Below are positions 22,228 through 35,000 of a stretch of DNA of 64,000 nt, piece after piece. Source of the DNA: Meandrina meandrites (taxonomy: Eukaryota; Cnidaria; Anthozoa; Scleractinia; Meandrinidae); NCBI GenBank assembly GCA_963693305.1, contig OY855914.1, positions 14,708,699 to 14,772,698 of the forward strand. Reading direction: 5' to 3'. The translations under genes and the position numbers were made by a program. The notes under the pieces are model-generated. The model saw only the letters and a list, made by a program, of their open reading frames with translations. It searched no databases and was not told the DNA's origin. The stretch's first letter is position 1, and each line of letters opens with the position of its first letter.

Positions 22228-23085
22228 AATTTAACGACCAAAGGCTCATTTTAGGACAAGTATAGTCAAAGAAGAAGATTTCTTTCTTTGCCTCTTTCTT
22301 CTCTTCCTTTAAAAAAGACTGGTGAACTAACGCGAGTATATGTTTTGTATTTAAAATATCGAAGTTCAACTCTAAAATATTCTTGTTTTACTCGTTAAAT
22401 GTACATGTATTTCATAACATAACACGTTTAAGCGTGAGATAATTTTTTTCATGGACAGCAAATATTTTTGCTTTTTACGTCGGGTTTTTAAAATCCGATA
22501 ACTTTGTACAGTAATTGTAACGTATATTAAGCTTAGCGATCTTACACTTTTTAAACTATTTTTTAGCAGTAGTTCTTTGTAAGAAGCCGTAAGGTAGCTT
22601 TTAGATAAACAAGGAAAAATATTTTTATCAAAAGCCCGAGATAATCGCAATATTTTCTTACTGTGATATTTTAATGTAATATCTCGGAGTTTTGCATCGT
22701 AAATAGAACATAATTTATTAGATCTTTTACAGTTAGGAAAGAAATGAAATTATCGTTAGTAGCTTATGAATCGGCGAGACTATCTTGCGTAGACGCAATT
22801 TTAGTTTTAATTTAAGTACTTATCGTACAACTAAAAAAATAAATCCGGACGGCTCCTTTTTGCCATTTAGTGTTGCCGATTTTCAAATGAACTTTTACAT
22901 TAATTAAAATCAAAACGAAGCTATACGCAGGAACGTAGACAAGTCGAAAATTTTAGTTCATCTTATTTATTTCGTCGTGAAGCGTGTTTACGTAAAAAAA
23001 AGTTTCCCAAAGTAGAAATGGCTTCTTGTACATTTAGTTTTTGCTGATAGAAAGTGTGAATAAAAGAAAAATGCTTATCAGCTGT
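22228..23085 (+). other. CELSR: Candidate terminal CELSR exon and 3' UTR
   Basis: After a good polypyrimidine acceptor, the frame carried from 16924 reads one completed codon (E), I, then TAA at 22232-22234. About 850 bases of AT-rich sequence follow, with no conserved coding, up to AATAAA at 23059 and a T/G-rich stretch. This reads well as a terminal exon plus 3' UTR, but the acceptor is 5.3 kb from the previous exon and no transcript supports it here. Confidence 0.45.
23059..23064 (+). terminator. Poly-A signal AATAAA, likely CELSR 3' end
   Basis: Canonical AATAAA followed within about 35 bases by a T/G-rich stretch (TTTTCTGTGTTTTTTT), as expected downstream of a cleavage site. The next gene on this strand begins 5 kb later. 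Confidence 0.5.
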
Positions 23086-26000
23086 ACTTTTCTGTGTTTT
23101 TTTCCACGCATTTTATTTGGTATTTTCTTTCTTTTATTAAAATAACAATAGGCGGTGTGCTTTAAAATCTAAAATCGGTAATTACATTTGCAGTGTTTGC
23201 CGAGCTCATTAGTTTTACTGCTTGTTTCAATGCGCCTGAAACAAAATGGAAGGAAACTGGTTTGAAAATGTTCTAAACACAGAAAATAAAAGCGACCAAA
23301 ACATAATTTCTCGATATTTTTGCTTCTAGAAAGCGCGCGGTTTCCCGCCAAAGCCCACCGTAAGGCACTTTTATGGTACAAAGTGTATTTGATGATTGTC
23401 CTGGGGGGGCTTTGTTTTTTCGCTGACCGACTTTCGGTAAGGTTGTTTACACGTCTTTGAGAAGGTTAAAGGTTCTATTAGTTTGTACTTATCAGTTCTC
23501 GACAGAAAATCTGCAACATTTTCAAATGATACGGCGTCACAGCTTTAATTCAAAGGCAAATATTTTTGCACTGAATTGGGTTCGCAGAGTTTCAAGGCTT
23601 TTAAATGACTTTCCTTCATGTCTGTTTTCGTCGGTCAATGAAGCTGTCAGTTTCTTTTGGTATGGTAATTTTTATCTTTCGCAAGTGTCGCCAACTACGC
23701 CCACCGATCGAAGTTTCCATTAAGAAGATTATTTCGGCTTTGCGGTAGTTTTCTTTAACAAGAACTTGGCGTAAGGCCGGTTCACTTTTTAACTAAAGAA
23801 GTGTAAATTCGCTAATTCCCGCGAAAAGAGGCAATTAACACCAAGGAACGATTGAATCTTCCATCTGCCTGGTAACAATGAAAATACGGAACAATGTTTC
23901 GATTCGGCAAGTTTTAAGGCTCTATTTGTTGGGGCTGTGTGTTGTTTCCCGGCCGATCCTATTGTCAAAATGTCGGTTTGTTTATATTTCATTTCCGTTC
24001 CTTAAAAGAAGTGGTTTTGATCTTAAACAAACACTCTTTCGGTCCGCATCGCTTAACACGGCCCTAAACCAGCTAATCGTTTCGACAGCTAATGTAAAAG
24101 ATACATTCCTGGCAGGTTGTTCAAACACACCATGCAAATGAATATTTTTGTTTAAATCAGAGAAGTTTTCTTCGTCTTAATTTGGTCGATTTGCAATCAG
24201 GAAATTAGCCAGTGATGAAGAAGGACTGATCGAAAGATAAGCCAATAAACCAATTAATCCTTTGTTGTGTTTTCTCGGTCCCTGTGATGTTTCAATTCTG
24301 GATTCCCGATACCACCTGAACCTAAAAGCATTGCGAAATCATTTTAAAAATCGAATAATCCCATTTTTTTTTTTAAAAAAAAGGGCATGGCAAACGAATA
24401 CAGTCGAGCTTCAAAATGTTGTCGGACGTGGGTTGGTTTTGTGTACGGAAAACAAGAAATGATGGTATGAATTGGCCTTTCTTTGAATCCGGAAATTTGA
24501 GTAAAATTGTATAGAGGTAGGCAGATTGTTGGATGTGACCCAATTTCTTGTTTTTAATTTGTAACCGCAAAACGATTGATCGGTCAAAATTTAAATCGCA
24601 TAACTAAATGGTCACCTTCACGGGCAAATTACTATTGCAACTTGGACTCAAGGAGCGAGGAACTGATTCATTTAAAATATTCTGTCGGCAAATTGTTTCG
24701 ATACCGGCGACAATGCCGCCTTGAAAATGCCAACGGCAGGGTAAATTATTGTACCAGATAGGTAGTCTAGCCTCTCCCAGAATTGAATTGTTGATAAGAA
24801 AGGATCAAACCGACAGTTTTTGTCTTGAAGCTTTATTAATTGCCCCCAAACTCTAGGGGGTACTTTAGGAATTGCTAGACGGAGCGAAAATCTGGTTTGG
24901 GGCGATTTGAGGTGCATATCTCGCCGTCATTAAGCAATATTTCATTTGATCATGTCTGGGAAAAGATCGAACCTTCAACTAGAAGAAGAAGAAACAAATC
25001 GAAAGCAAACTATTAAATTGCTACCTGAAATCCTTGGGGTAGAGGAAGTGCTTAATATTATTATATGTTTATATTTCGCGCTTCCAGAAGCGATGCTTAT
25101 TGTACCTGTTCTGGAAGGCGGCAAAAAAGATTTCATCACCTTGTCCCTTATCAGTAATTCCAATTTTAAAGCCCGTCTTGTAGTGCTCCGCAAGCCCCCA
25201 TAGGAAGCCAAACCTAATATTTCTAAGCTCAGCTTACTTTCTTCTCGTTTAGTAAAATAAAATAGCCGAATAAATTTTAAGGATTTTCCTTAATTCGACA
25301 TACGGGTCTGGGCAAATAGCTTGGCTGCGAATTTAGACGCGTGCTATTTTGTGTACGTTCTGTAAGCGCGGACAAACACGAAGAATTAGCGAGAGATAAG
25401 CATCAGGCAGAATACAATCTCCGTCAGTATTCAATCCTAATACCGTCTCAAGACATGGGAAATTTCCGAGTTGAGAGGGAAGTGTTGCTTAATTACGCAG
25501 ATGTGCAATTAGGCAATACGAGATGGACAGAATAATTAGTTTGGAAAACAACAATTTTGTGCAATGATCTACAAGCAGATTCAATATACCAAACAGGACC
25601 CGCTGAGAGCTCGTATTGGATGTGGGCAACGAGATATTCAGCATCTTATTTCTTCGTATCTTTATTTATGAATTAATAAATCAAAACAAAACCACTGACA
25701 GAGTCATTTCACTGCAACAGAAACCATTAAAGTGTATTTTGTAAGTGAGCCGTAAGCTCTCCTCTTTTGGTACGCATTTCAAAAACACCATTAGCTCATT
25801 TTAAGCCGTCTTTTGGTAAAGTAGATTGCCTATGGCCGGGTTTCATATACTGGGCTATTTTGAGCTGTGAAGATATCACGCCTCTAAACCAAATAATATC
25901 AACTGCATCTCGAATTCAAACACCGATCCGTCGCGTGATATTTTCAAAGCAAGTTTAGCAAATGTTTCGCTGCTAATGCTTTTGCGTCTGTTGAATCAAC

Positions 26001-28149
26001 ACTCAAAAAAACGCCAGAGAAAAACGTAGACTTCATTGCCGGCATGTTTTGTTTTCATTTTCCGGTGACTCCCTAAATAGCCTTCCTAAAAGTTTTTCGC
26101 GTAGGAGCGGTATGGTCTGATTCGAGGAAGCGTTCGAACCAAACTATGTCCGAAGGGGTTTTTAAATGGATTACTTTTTCTCTTTGAATAAACGTTCCTC
26201 GTATTTCCTCCACAATGCGGGAAATGCTTTTATCTGTGAAAAAATCAGGCCAACAACTGTGAAATAGTCGCATATTAGTCTGCAGTTTTTTAACAAGAAG
26301 ATTTTGTCATTAACGATAAGGCGTTTATAACTTTAAAATGCTAATTTTCGTGTTGAAAATGCCAAAAATCGCGCAGATTCCACACGACTTCTACCAAAAC
26401 AAAACTGAATTCAAGACCCTGATTTCCGGAAATGCTTGCGTGAGTCAGTCTAGCCTGTCTATTGTAGGCTTGTTCAAATCTCGAGGATTATCCCCGACGA
26501 GAAAATGCTAGTGGAAAAAATAAGTCCTTGCCACTGGCTAAGCATTGCTAATTAGCACAAAGTGGCCTAAGTTTGCCAATGGAAGTAAACTATCAGTAAA
26601 CATTTATTTTTGCCCCGAAAATTAGTTTTGGTCAACATGTATACGTACATAATGGATGTATTTTGTACTTTCTTTTGGGTTAATTGTGAGGGTTTGACGG
26701 ATTTGGTTGTTATACAGGCTTTATTAAACGAGATGCAATAAAAGTTGAGCTATCGCCTGTCTTCAGTGATTTTTTTCCACCGAAGCATAAATTATCGCCT
26801 TCTCATTCAATACAACACTTGTTTATTTACCGAAAGAACCAATACTGACTTGCGCCCGAAGCGAAAAAGCGTTTGCGACCTTTTCTCTTGCTTAAAAGGT
26901 AATTGGGGCTATTCAAACGTTGCGTTTGGGCAAAACAAATGCTGAGATTAAGCAATCGTCCCCTTTTGTCCAAGGTTAAAAGAAATCATTGTTCGCCTCT
27001 AAACATCAAACGAAATTGCCTGCATGCCGCGTTTAAAATATTTAAGCACGAAAACGCGGCAAAGTGTTAAGAGAACGTTGTCCGTAAGTGATCTTAGCAC
27101 AAGAAAAATTCCAAATTGAGGACCACGTATCTTTTTAGTTCTCCGCCTCAACGCATATGTTTTGGCTGCTTTCGGAAGAGAAAGTATAATCAGTTGGGGC
27201 ACCGAAATGACCACTAAACGAATGTTAAAAAGATCGGTAACTTGTCTAATTGTGTCGGCGAGTTCTTTATGAATCTAAACTAGTTGAAGAAGTGATTATT
27301 AGGTAGAATTAACCAAACACAGGGAAAATTAATCCATTGAGAACTGTTTCGCATTAAATAGGACTTTTGTCCTAGCAAGTAGTGTTTTTTAACTGCACGT
27401 CTATTTTAGTCTCATCTTTTGGCCGGTTTTTTCCGTTTCGGCTGAATACAAATCAGTGAAGCTTTCCTTGGCTAAAACGAGATTATAAACGCGAATTTTC
27501 AAGCTTGTTATATGGCGTACGTGTTAGGCCGATCAGCGGTTTACAGCGTGATTATTTGCAATTATCACTTTCACGGAGTTACGGCTCTAGCTTCAAAAGA
27601 AACGACGAGAGCGCTAATAGATTCTGAAACACTTCAACTCCAAATTTAATGCTTAATATTTTGGAACGGCGTAAACCTCAGCACTTGATAGGCCATTAGC
27701 AGACAGCTGGATAAGAATTAAAACTTTCTTTGTAAAAATCTCTCTCCTGAAACAATCGCTTCACGCAACAATGCCAAAGAGATTCGCCTTTTGGTATACT
27801 TAATATTTGTTGTATTTTTCGGCATACCTTTCAGTAACGATATTACCTTGTACTTTACGAGACGGTCCGCGAACCTGTCATCTACGATAAAAATGTTCAT
27901 TCTGACTAACTAATCAGCATAACAATAGCAAACTGGTGCTTAAAGATTCAAAACTCTCCAGGGAACACGTGGAAATAAAAGCACGACTTTTTGAAGGCGA
28001 AATCGGAAATTTTGAAACCAAAATGTTGACTGGAGTCTTTGGAATCGCCATGTTTATCTGTGACTTCTCTTGTGGCATTCTATGTTTTGATTTCGCGCCA
28101 TATGCGGAAAGCGGCGCAGTTCGCCGGAAAAGAACATGTTGAATGAGCC
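23086..28149. other. Intergenic region between CELSR and PDZRN3
   Basis: Five kilobases of AT-rich DNA. The open frames present are short (under 90 codons), lack consistent splice partners and show no recognisable domain. I see no SINE, MITE or 106-bp repeat copy here, in contrast with the introns on either side. Absence of repeats could reflect conserved regulatory DNA, but that cannot be judged from one sequence. Confidence 0.6.
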
Positions 28150-28310
28150 ATGAACCAATCAGCGCGCGCCAGTCCTTTTGACAGCTATTGTCATTGACGT
28201 GATCCTGTTTCTGGCTCCGCCCATCTATTTTGTCGCAAAGTTCAAAAGAGCCAAGCGTATCGAGTTATCAAGCATTTCTGTTGTTTCTTTTTACGGTCGA
28301 TGGGACGAGT
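28150..28310 (+). promoter_or_regulatory. Proximal promoter / 5' UTR region of PDZRN3
   Basis: Just upstream of the first coding exon are a CCAAT box (AACCAATCAG, 28153-28162), a CpG-rich patch (AGCGCGCGCC), a TGACGT half-site at 28195-28200 and a GC box (CTCCGCCC, 28215-28222). No TATA box is evident. This combination is typical of broad, TATA-less promoters. The transcription start cannot be placed. Confidence 0.4.
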
Positions 28311-29012
28311 ATGGGTTTTGACGTGGACAGGTTTTTAGAACCAGTGGACGACGATTTGAAATGCGGAATATGTTTTGGCGTTTTGGAGGAACCCCTGGCA
28401 ACCCCTTGTGGCCACGTATTCTGTGCCCAGTGTATCGTTCAATGGACAGCCGAGAGCGGTTCGTGTCCTCTCACATGCGAACAGATTTCTGTCGATGATC
28501 TGAAGAAGATACTACCACTGAGTAGTCTTATCGCGAAGCAAAACATTCGCTGTGAGAATTTTCGCCGAGGCTGCCCGGCCATTTTACTAGTGGAGAATAT
28601 TCGCTCACATCTTTTAAAATGCCGCTACGCAAAGGAATACACTTCCGGAGTTAAAATTATGGAACGCAACTCAAACTCCCCGGAAACTCGCGAATTCGCG
28701 AGAGTAGTGGTGTGCGAGAATGGTTGCGGACTGCCGTTGCTCTATCAAGACTCGTCCACACATGACTGCATAAAGGCCCTTCAAACACAGGTCGCCTCGC
28801 TTCAGATGAAACTGACGAGGGCGGAGCAGGAAAAAGAGTTGGCCTGTGAGAGAATAGCGCGGAGAGAGGAGGCAAATCAGGACAGAATTTTAAATCTGGA
28901 GAATGAACTTCATAGCTACCAAGTTCAGGTGCTTAATTTCGAAAGGCAATTAAAGGAATACCGCTTGCAAGTGGGTTTTTTTCAGAAACAGACAGACGTT
29001 CGCACAGACCAG
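28311..29012 (+). other. PDZRN3: PDZRN3 exon 1: RING, TRAF-like zinc finger, coiled coil
   Basis: A complete C3HC4 RING: CGIC, then TPCGHVFCAQC, then SCPLTC. One TRAF/Sina-like finger follows (IRCENFRRGC, HLLKC), then VVCENGCGLPL, which matches the CQEGCGLPL of vertebrate PDZRN3. The second finger that I recall in vertebrates between these two is not evident here. A heptad-like stretch (LQTQVASLQMKLTRAEQEKE onward) predicts a coiled coil. The exon ends in phase 0 at DQ before the donor GTACGT. Confidence 0.9.
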
Positions 29013-32000
29013 GTACGTGAAATTAGCTAAATCGGGTCACTGTTTAGTTTATATTTTCCAATTGAGCGCACACTGTATGCAATGATATGTTTGATTTGGG
29101 GCACAAACCGCAGAATGGCTTGTATGTTTATGAACGTGCAGTGAATATACCAGATCAATACCCGGATCGTTTTGATCAATTAGTGAGCGCTGTAGGAGTT
29201 ATCGAAACTCTCTAGATTCACTGAGGAGCCCTCAGGCCAAGCTTCACGAAAGCCAACAACGGGCGCTTCTCTGTGCCGTGTTTTTAGAGAACGGCTCGCG
29301 CGCGCGTTCCTAAAATGTCGAGGTTTGACCCGAATCTTGGCGAATCGCGCTTAATCGGACAATAGCTTTGCGCTGTGAACTGTGAAGGATATTTCGCTCG
29401 AATTTAGCCATTACCTCGACACCCGAATGTTATTCTAGCCACGGTGAGCGACACTTTATTAAGTTGTAAGTAAACAGAAACGGGTGAATATTATGCGCTT
29501 TCTATGTGCTTTTGATTACAAATGCCAGTCGGTTGACTTTACCTTGCTCTTGCAGGCCGCCGAAGAAATTGAAGTCGAAGTGACACTTACGCGCGTGGAT
29601 GGTGGATCTCTTGGTTTCAATATAATGGGAGGCACGGAGGTAAAAAGAACATTCGTCGTTATTTTAGACAAGCGTAATTCTTTAATTTATCACTTGTTTG
29701 AGAATTCCGTTCGTGTTGCGCAAACAAATCCGGTTTTATATTCTGCCAGGTATGCGATTCCCAGCTACATATCTAGGTGTTTTTTAATACTCTTTCATCT
29801 ACCGTTGTGTTTTCTTTGCAAGTCGGTCGCATCTACGTGGCGCGTAACGCTCCTTGCCCAGGCATGTGGTGTGAGATGCGTAAAAAGATTAGCGCCTAAC
29901 TAAAACCTTATCAAACTCTCATAATTTAGTTATCACGTTTAGCACAGTTGAATCTTGGACTCCGTTTGCGATCTGGCGAGTGAGTGATGGATAGACCTCC
30001 TTAGGAAAGCCCCTTTTCAATTGAAATGCCCTTTGTTTTGTTTTGTGTTGCCATTGAAAGAATGTACTCGTAAACACGGCTGGATGCCGATGTTGTGAAA
30101 TAAATAACTGCACTTTTGTCTGTTTGAAATTTACTACAACCCCCGCACGCGTTCGCTACGCGCATTGTTTTCAACACGCGGAAAAGTCGGATTCTGTTAC
30201 CACACATTCCTGCTTGACGACCACGGTCCTTTGTTCAGGATGAGTAGCGAACACTAGACTTTTTCTTTACTTCTATTATCAGGTCGGAAGTAGCAATTCA
30301 CTTACTGGAGGAATTGTGGTTTCCAAGGTCGCAGACGGCGGCCCGGCTTCGAAGGAAGACGGTTTGAAGATTCAGGACAGAATCTTAAAGGTAAGAACGG
30401 GGATCTCTTTGAGAAACCCGCTTTCTTTAGTGCGCGCGCGGACTTCGCGATCGCCTTCGCCTACTCATTGCATGACACGACGCTATGTTGATTTTTGATA
30501 TCAAGGCCGCTCGTGTACCCGAGCCGTGAGATATTAGATCTATCCTTTGTCTCGTTAACCTGCTTTGCAAATCCACTACAGTGATCTGTTGTTCTTTTGT
30601 GCGACTAAGCATTACAGCAGAGCTCTTTCTAAGAGTTTTATTGACTGAGAATTGATGGTAATTTGGATCAGGGTGTTTGTAGATTTCCGAATGTCAACTT
30701 CGGATTAATGAACTAACTAACAAACCATATGCTTCCGTTGTGGAAGGACACCTACTCTTACTAGCTCTACTACCCCTTGTAAACAAATTTGGCTTTTAAC
30801 TTTGCCCTTATTCACTGCACGTTATCTTAAACGAACTGAATTTCCCGGCTTAAGTCTTCATTCCCGAAGGCAAAAACAGAACTCACGACATTTTAATTGC
30901 TTGCAAAGATCACATCCCCGTTGCGAATAGAATTGAAAACTCTAAATCTTTTCTTTTGAGTGAGTTTTTGTTTATTTTTCACTGGTTGTTTTGCGTTTGT
31001 ATTTCAATAGCGCCACTCCGCGTGCTCTATGTATAATTCACGCGTTTTCGCTGTTGCATTATAGTCGCATTTGTCTGGCAAAGTGCGTTTACCACAGTTG
31101 GAAAATAAGATGTCTTCGCTATGGAGACCTCATGTGAACTGTCAATCTCGAGCGCTCAGCTGGAAGTCAAAGCCCTGTCACGCGAGAATCTAGCGATCGC
31201 GAATTCTGGCAGCGATAAGAAAAGCACAGATTCCAATTTGGTTCTGTGTGTTTTTTGGCCACCTGCTCAGCCCAAATGAATTACACAAAACCAAGGCCTT
31301 ATTGTGTGGCTATAGTTTGGGTTCTCGCTGTGCTTGACAAAAGGCGTTTATCGGAAATTGATCTGTCAGGCGAACAATATAAAAAAGTATATTTTGGCTT
31401 GCCAGATATTAGTCGAGGATCGATAACAATGGATGATAAACAGCTTTTGCAGCCAAAGGCGAGACTTCAGTTTGTCGATTTGTGGCAGAAATACAAGAGC
31501 CGATCTTTAATTTATTTTTGCCAGTATTTTTCCGCTGTTTTGTCAGAAAACTGCCTTCGAGGTACAAACGTGGGTTAGTCGGCAAATTCGCGGATCTGAC
31601 GCGCAGAAAATCCTTTAGATTGTCAACTATCCTGTGGGTCAAAAAAGGACTGTAATGGATTAACTTCATAGCCTTGAAGGACATAAGCACTTAAACACGA
31701 TGCTTCTTATTTCCCTCATACCTTTCATCTCAAAACAACGTCTGTTCTCTCTCAACAACACATGAGTGCACTTTCTTAAATTTCACGAAATCTCGTAGAG
31801 AAATCAGTAGTTTGCCCGCTATGGAATCTTAAACATCCAACTTCTATTAACAAGTGCAAGCTTGAAATTCGCAGACATTTCCTATCGGTCGTTTCGCTCC
31901 TTGAACGAAACTATTCTCCTGGCGAATAAAAGGTATAAAAACGTCTCACTGTCCGAAAAAGTTTCAACTTTCGCGCAATAATATAATACAACGAATCGAC

Positions 32001-35000
32001 TTCGTGTGTTTCAATACTGTCATATCATCTCTCGCGGTGAAATATCGAACTTCGTAGATCTATCATCGCTCGCCTCTGCTATTGAAAAGACTTCCTGTGG
32101 GACTGCAAAGCCCTTCTCGTGTTATGATAGGCATTACAGAAACATACAGTGTAAGTATTTTGTGCTATATGGATAGCGTTACTCGGCACATGTAACAAAC
32201 CTTCGGTATCGTTGACCAATGAAGGACATTTTGAAATTTACTCTTTTCGGTATGTCGTGGGTTGTAAGTCTCAACATCAATTCAAAGACCATCAATATAT
32301 ACTATACCGATCAAAGAACCCGTTTAATGCTACAAAGTGTTCTGTTTATAACTTATCAAGATATATTGCTTTTGCGTTAAAACAGCTTTTTTGCACGACG
32401 AAGTTATGGCTTCGCTAAGTCTAGCCGAGTTTTGCGGCAGGTTCCTTTTTGTTTAATTCATGATTTTTCGGTCATTTTGCGCCTTTTTGATATATTGAAA
32501 CAGCGTGAATTCCAAAAACCCATTTCCTCGGGTCTTACTTCCAAACAATTATCAAAAGCCATCAAAGATATTCCGTCAGAAAAAGATTAATCGCCCATTC
32601 ATATCGACAAGTGTCTTAAAGGGTTTCGAGCGAAAATTTGAATATCGTTTTCTTTTTGTTGCTAACATTTTGAATCCAGTTGTGAATTTTTTATGAGCTT
32701 CGACTGTTTCAAACTATAATGCCGTTAATCCTTTAAGTTTATCAAATGAATTGTTGTTACTTGCTTTGTGTGAAAAAATATCGGCAGGATTTGTTTATAG
32801 TTTTTTTGTGTGTGTGATTTCGGGTTGAAGATTAAAGCCGGCAACAAGTACGGGAGCGGTGCGTTTATGAAAGATATTTGACTTCGCTTGAAAAATTCAA
32901 CTTGTTTTCTCTTCGCATAAGCTTTATTACTACAGCACACGGAATAATATTGCAATATTTCAGAAAAATAAAAGGATAGTAAATTAAGATGCAATGTTTT
33001 CCATCACTGCACGATAGCATAATCTTTGCTTTTGGGGAAATTTTGGGAAACATGTTTTTTATACTAGGGATAATTTGAAATTTCCTGCTGTTCGCGAAAA
33101 AGGTGACTTATCTAAATATTACGTGGCCTCCGCACAAAACAAAGGAGACTGTTCGATGATTAAATTCTGATGTGATTTACCGGGACAAAGAAGATTTTGA
33201 TAAATTCACGTGTATGCGGTAAAAACAGTCTGACTATACAGGATAAAGTCGAATCGAGAAGATAAATAAACACCCAAATATTGAAAAGTTTGGCGAAAAA
33301 CGCTGCCGTGGCTCATCTATTAATAATCCGACCCTGATATGTTGAATTAATAACTGAAGTCAAATCAACTACAATTTTTGCCGACATGTACGAAAAACGC
33401 TTTACACTGCTTCACAGTGAAATGTACAATTTTATTGCAGCAATTTGTCAACAGTCGCATTTGTTATAGAAACTGAAGAAAGAAGAACTACAGCCTTTTA
33501 ATTTACAATGGTTTGCACTTTCGGTGTAATTTAGGAGCGATGAAAAAAACCCGTCGTCATTAAATGATTATGGACGAAAATTGCTGTCTGACGAAGCAAT
33601 ACAAAACGGCGACATTAAAAGAGATATACATGTGTTTGCGAGTGAATGATTCATTCACTGACAGTAAATTACTTAAAGTGAGTTGGCAGACAAACGATTA
33701 CGAATTCTCATAAAACCTGTTAATCTTACGATGGTACAATTCGTTAACAAGCAACTAAAGAGTTGCGTGTCAATTCGGTCGTAATTTTTGATTCAAAATT
33801 TATTCCGCCAGTTATGAGTTTGAAAGGTAAAAGTTGTTAAATTTTCAGCTAAGTGTGCTAAATTGGATTTTAAGGAACGGACAACAGCGTCCTTTTGCAT
33901 TATTTATGGCGTCGAAGAGCAGGTGAATGTCTCCGTAAATACGTTAATGAACTGAAATAAAACGGAACGTTTTAGACTTCCTCTCTCTCGTTCGCTATTT
34001 AATTTGCGTTTTCTATGTTGGTGAACATAAAATATCTTCACAAAACGAACTTTAAAAGATTTATTAGAAACAACGAACTTTTTATTTTTGTGTTTTGAAG
34101 CCCGTGAAAGATAATTTCGGACACAAACTCGTTGCTATTTGGGTTAATATTATCTTAATGACACCTTCGTGTGCTTCTCGCCTCATTTAAATATGTTTCA
34201 TGTTTGTTTGAAATGTTATTTCGCTTTGGATACTCAGGGTGTGGAATAGTTGTGCTGTAAAAATTTTTCACTTGAGTGAAATAAATTTGACTTATTCAAC
34301 GTATAGAGGTACGAAGTACGAACGACATTTATTAGCATCATCGAATGGCCATGTCATTTTGCTACCTTTATGACAATCATTTGAAACATGTATAACAAAA
34401 AAAGAAACGAGTGGTTTTTATTTTCAGTTCGTCACGGATTATATTTAGTCACAGAAAAATTCAGTCGCATTAGAAAGATGTTTTCTGTTTATCTTTGTAT
34501 AAAATTTTCGAGTGATGAGATAAAGGTTTCTTCAAGAAAACTGTCTGTTAGTATTGCACATATGCAAAAATATTAATTAGCGTGGGAAGTGTGCATTAGC
34601 TAGAGATCCTAATTTTCGAAATTAAAAGACAAAATATTGACATAAAGCAGACTCTATCCGCTTTTACTCTCTCGTTAGTGGTCAATGAGGAAATATCCTT
34701 TTCAAAATAAAATTTCGAATGTCACGGAACAGCCTTGAAAGCTTAATTTGCATGGTGAGAATATTCGTTGAAGATTCTGGTTGGGGCGGTAATAAACAGA
34801 ATATTGGTCTGTTCCGTTCTGGTGAGTGAATTCAATTCCAAACAGTAAATCGTAATCATTAAAATTAAGGATACTTCGCATTTTGTAGATCGAAAACAAC
34901 CCAGAATTCACACGAATAACTGTTTTGATTTTGCACCGAATTTGTTCAATATTTAAGTATTTTGAAAAAAAGAAGGAAACCGCCATATTTTTTCACGTGG

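Noticed and set aside
23086..28149. Hidden gene in the CELSR-PDZRN3 spacer
   Set aside because: Only short unrelated frames without splice-consistent joins or known domains on either strand.
28230..28310. PDZRN3 start at the upstream in-frame ATG (28230)
   Set aside because: The extra 27 residues are not conserved, while MGFDVDRF at 28311 matches the vertebrate N-terminus.
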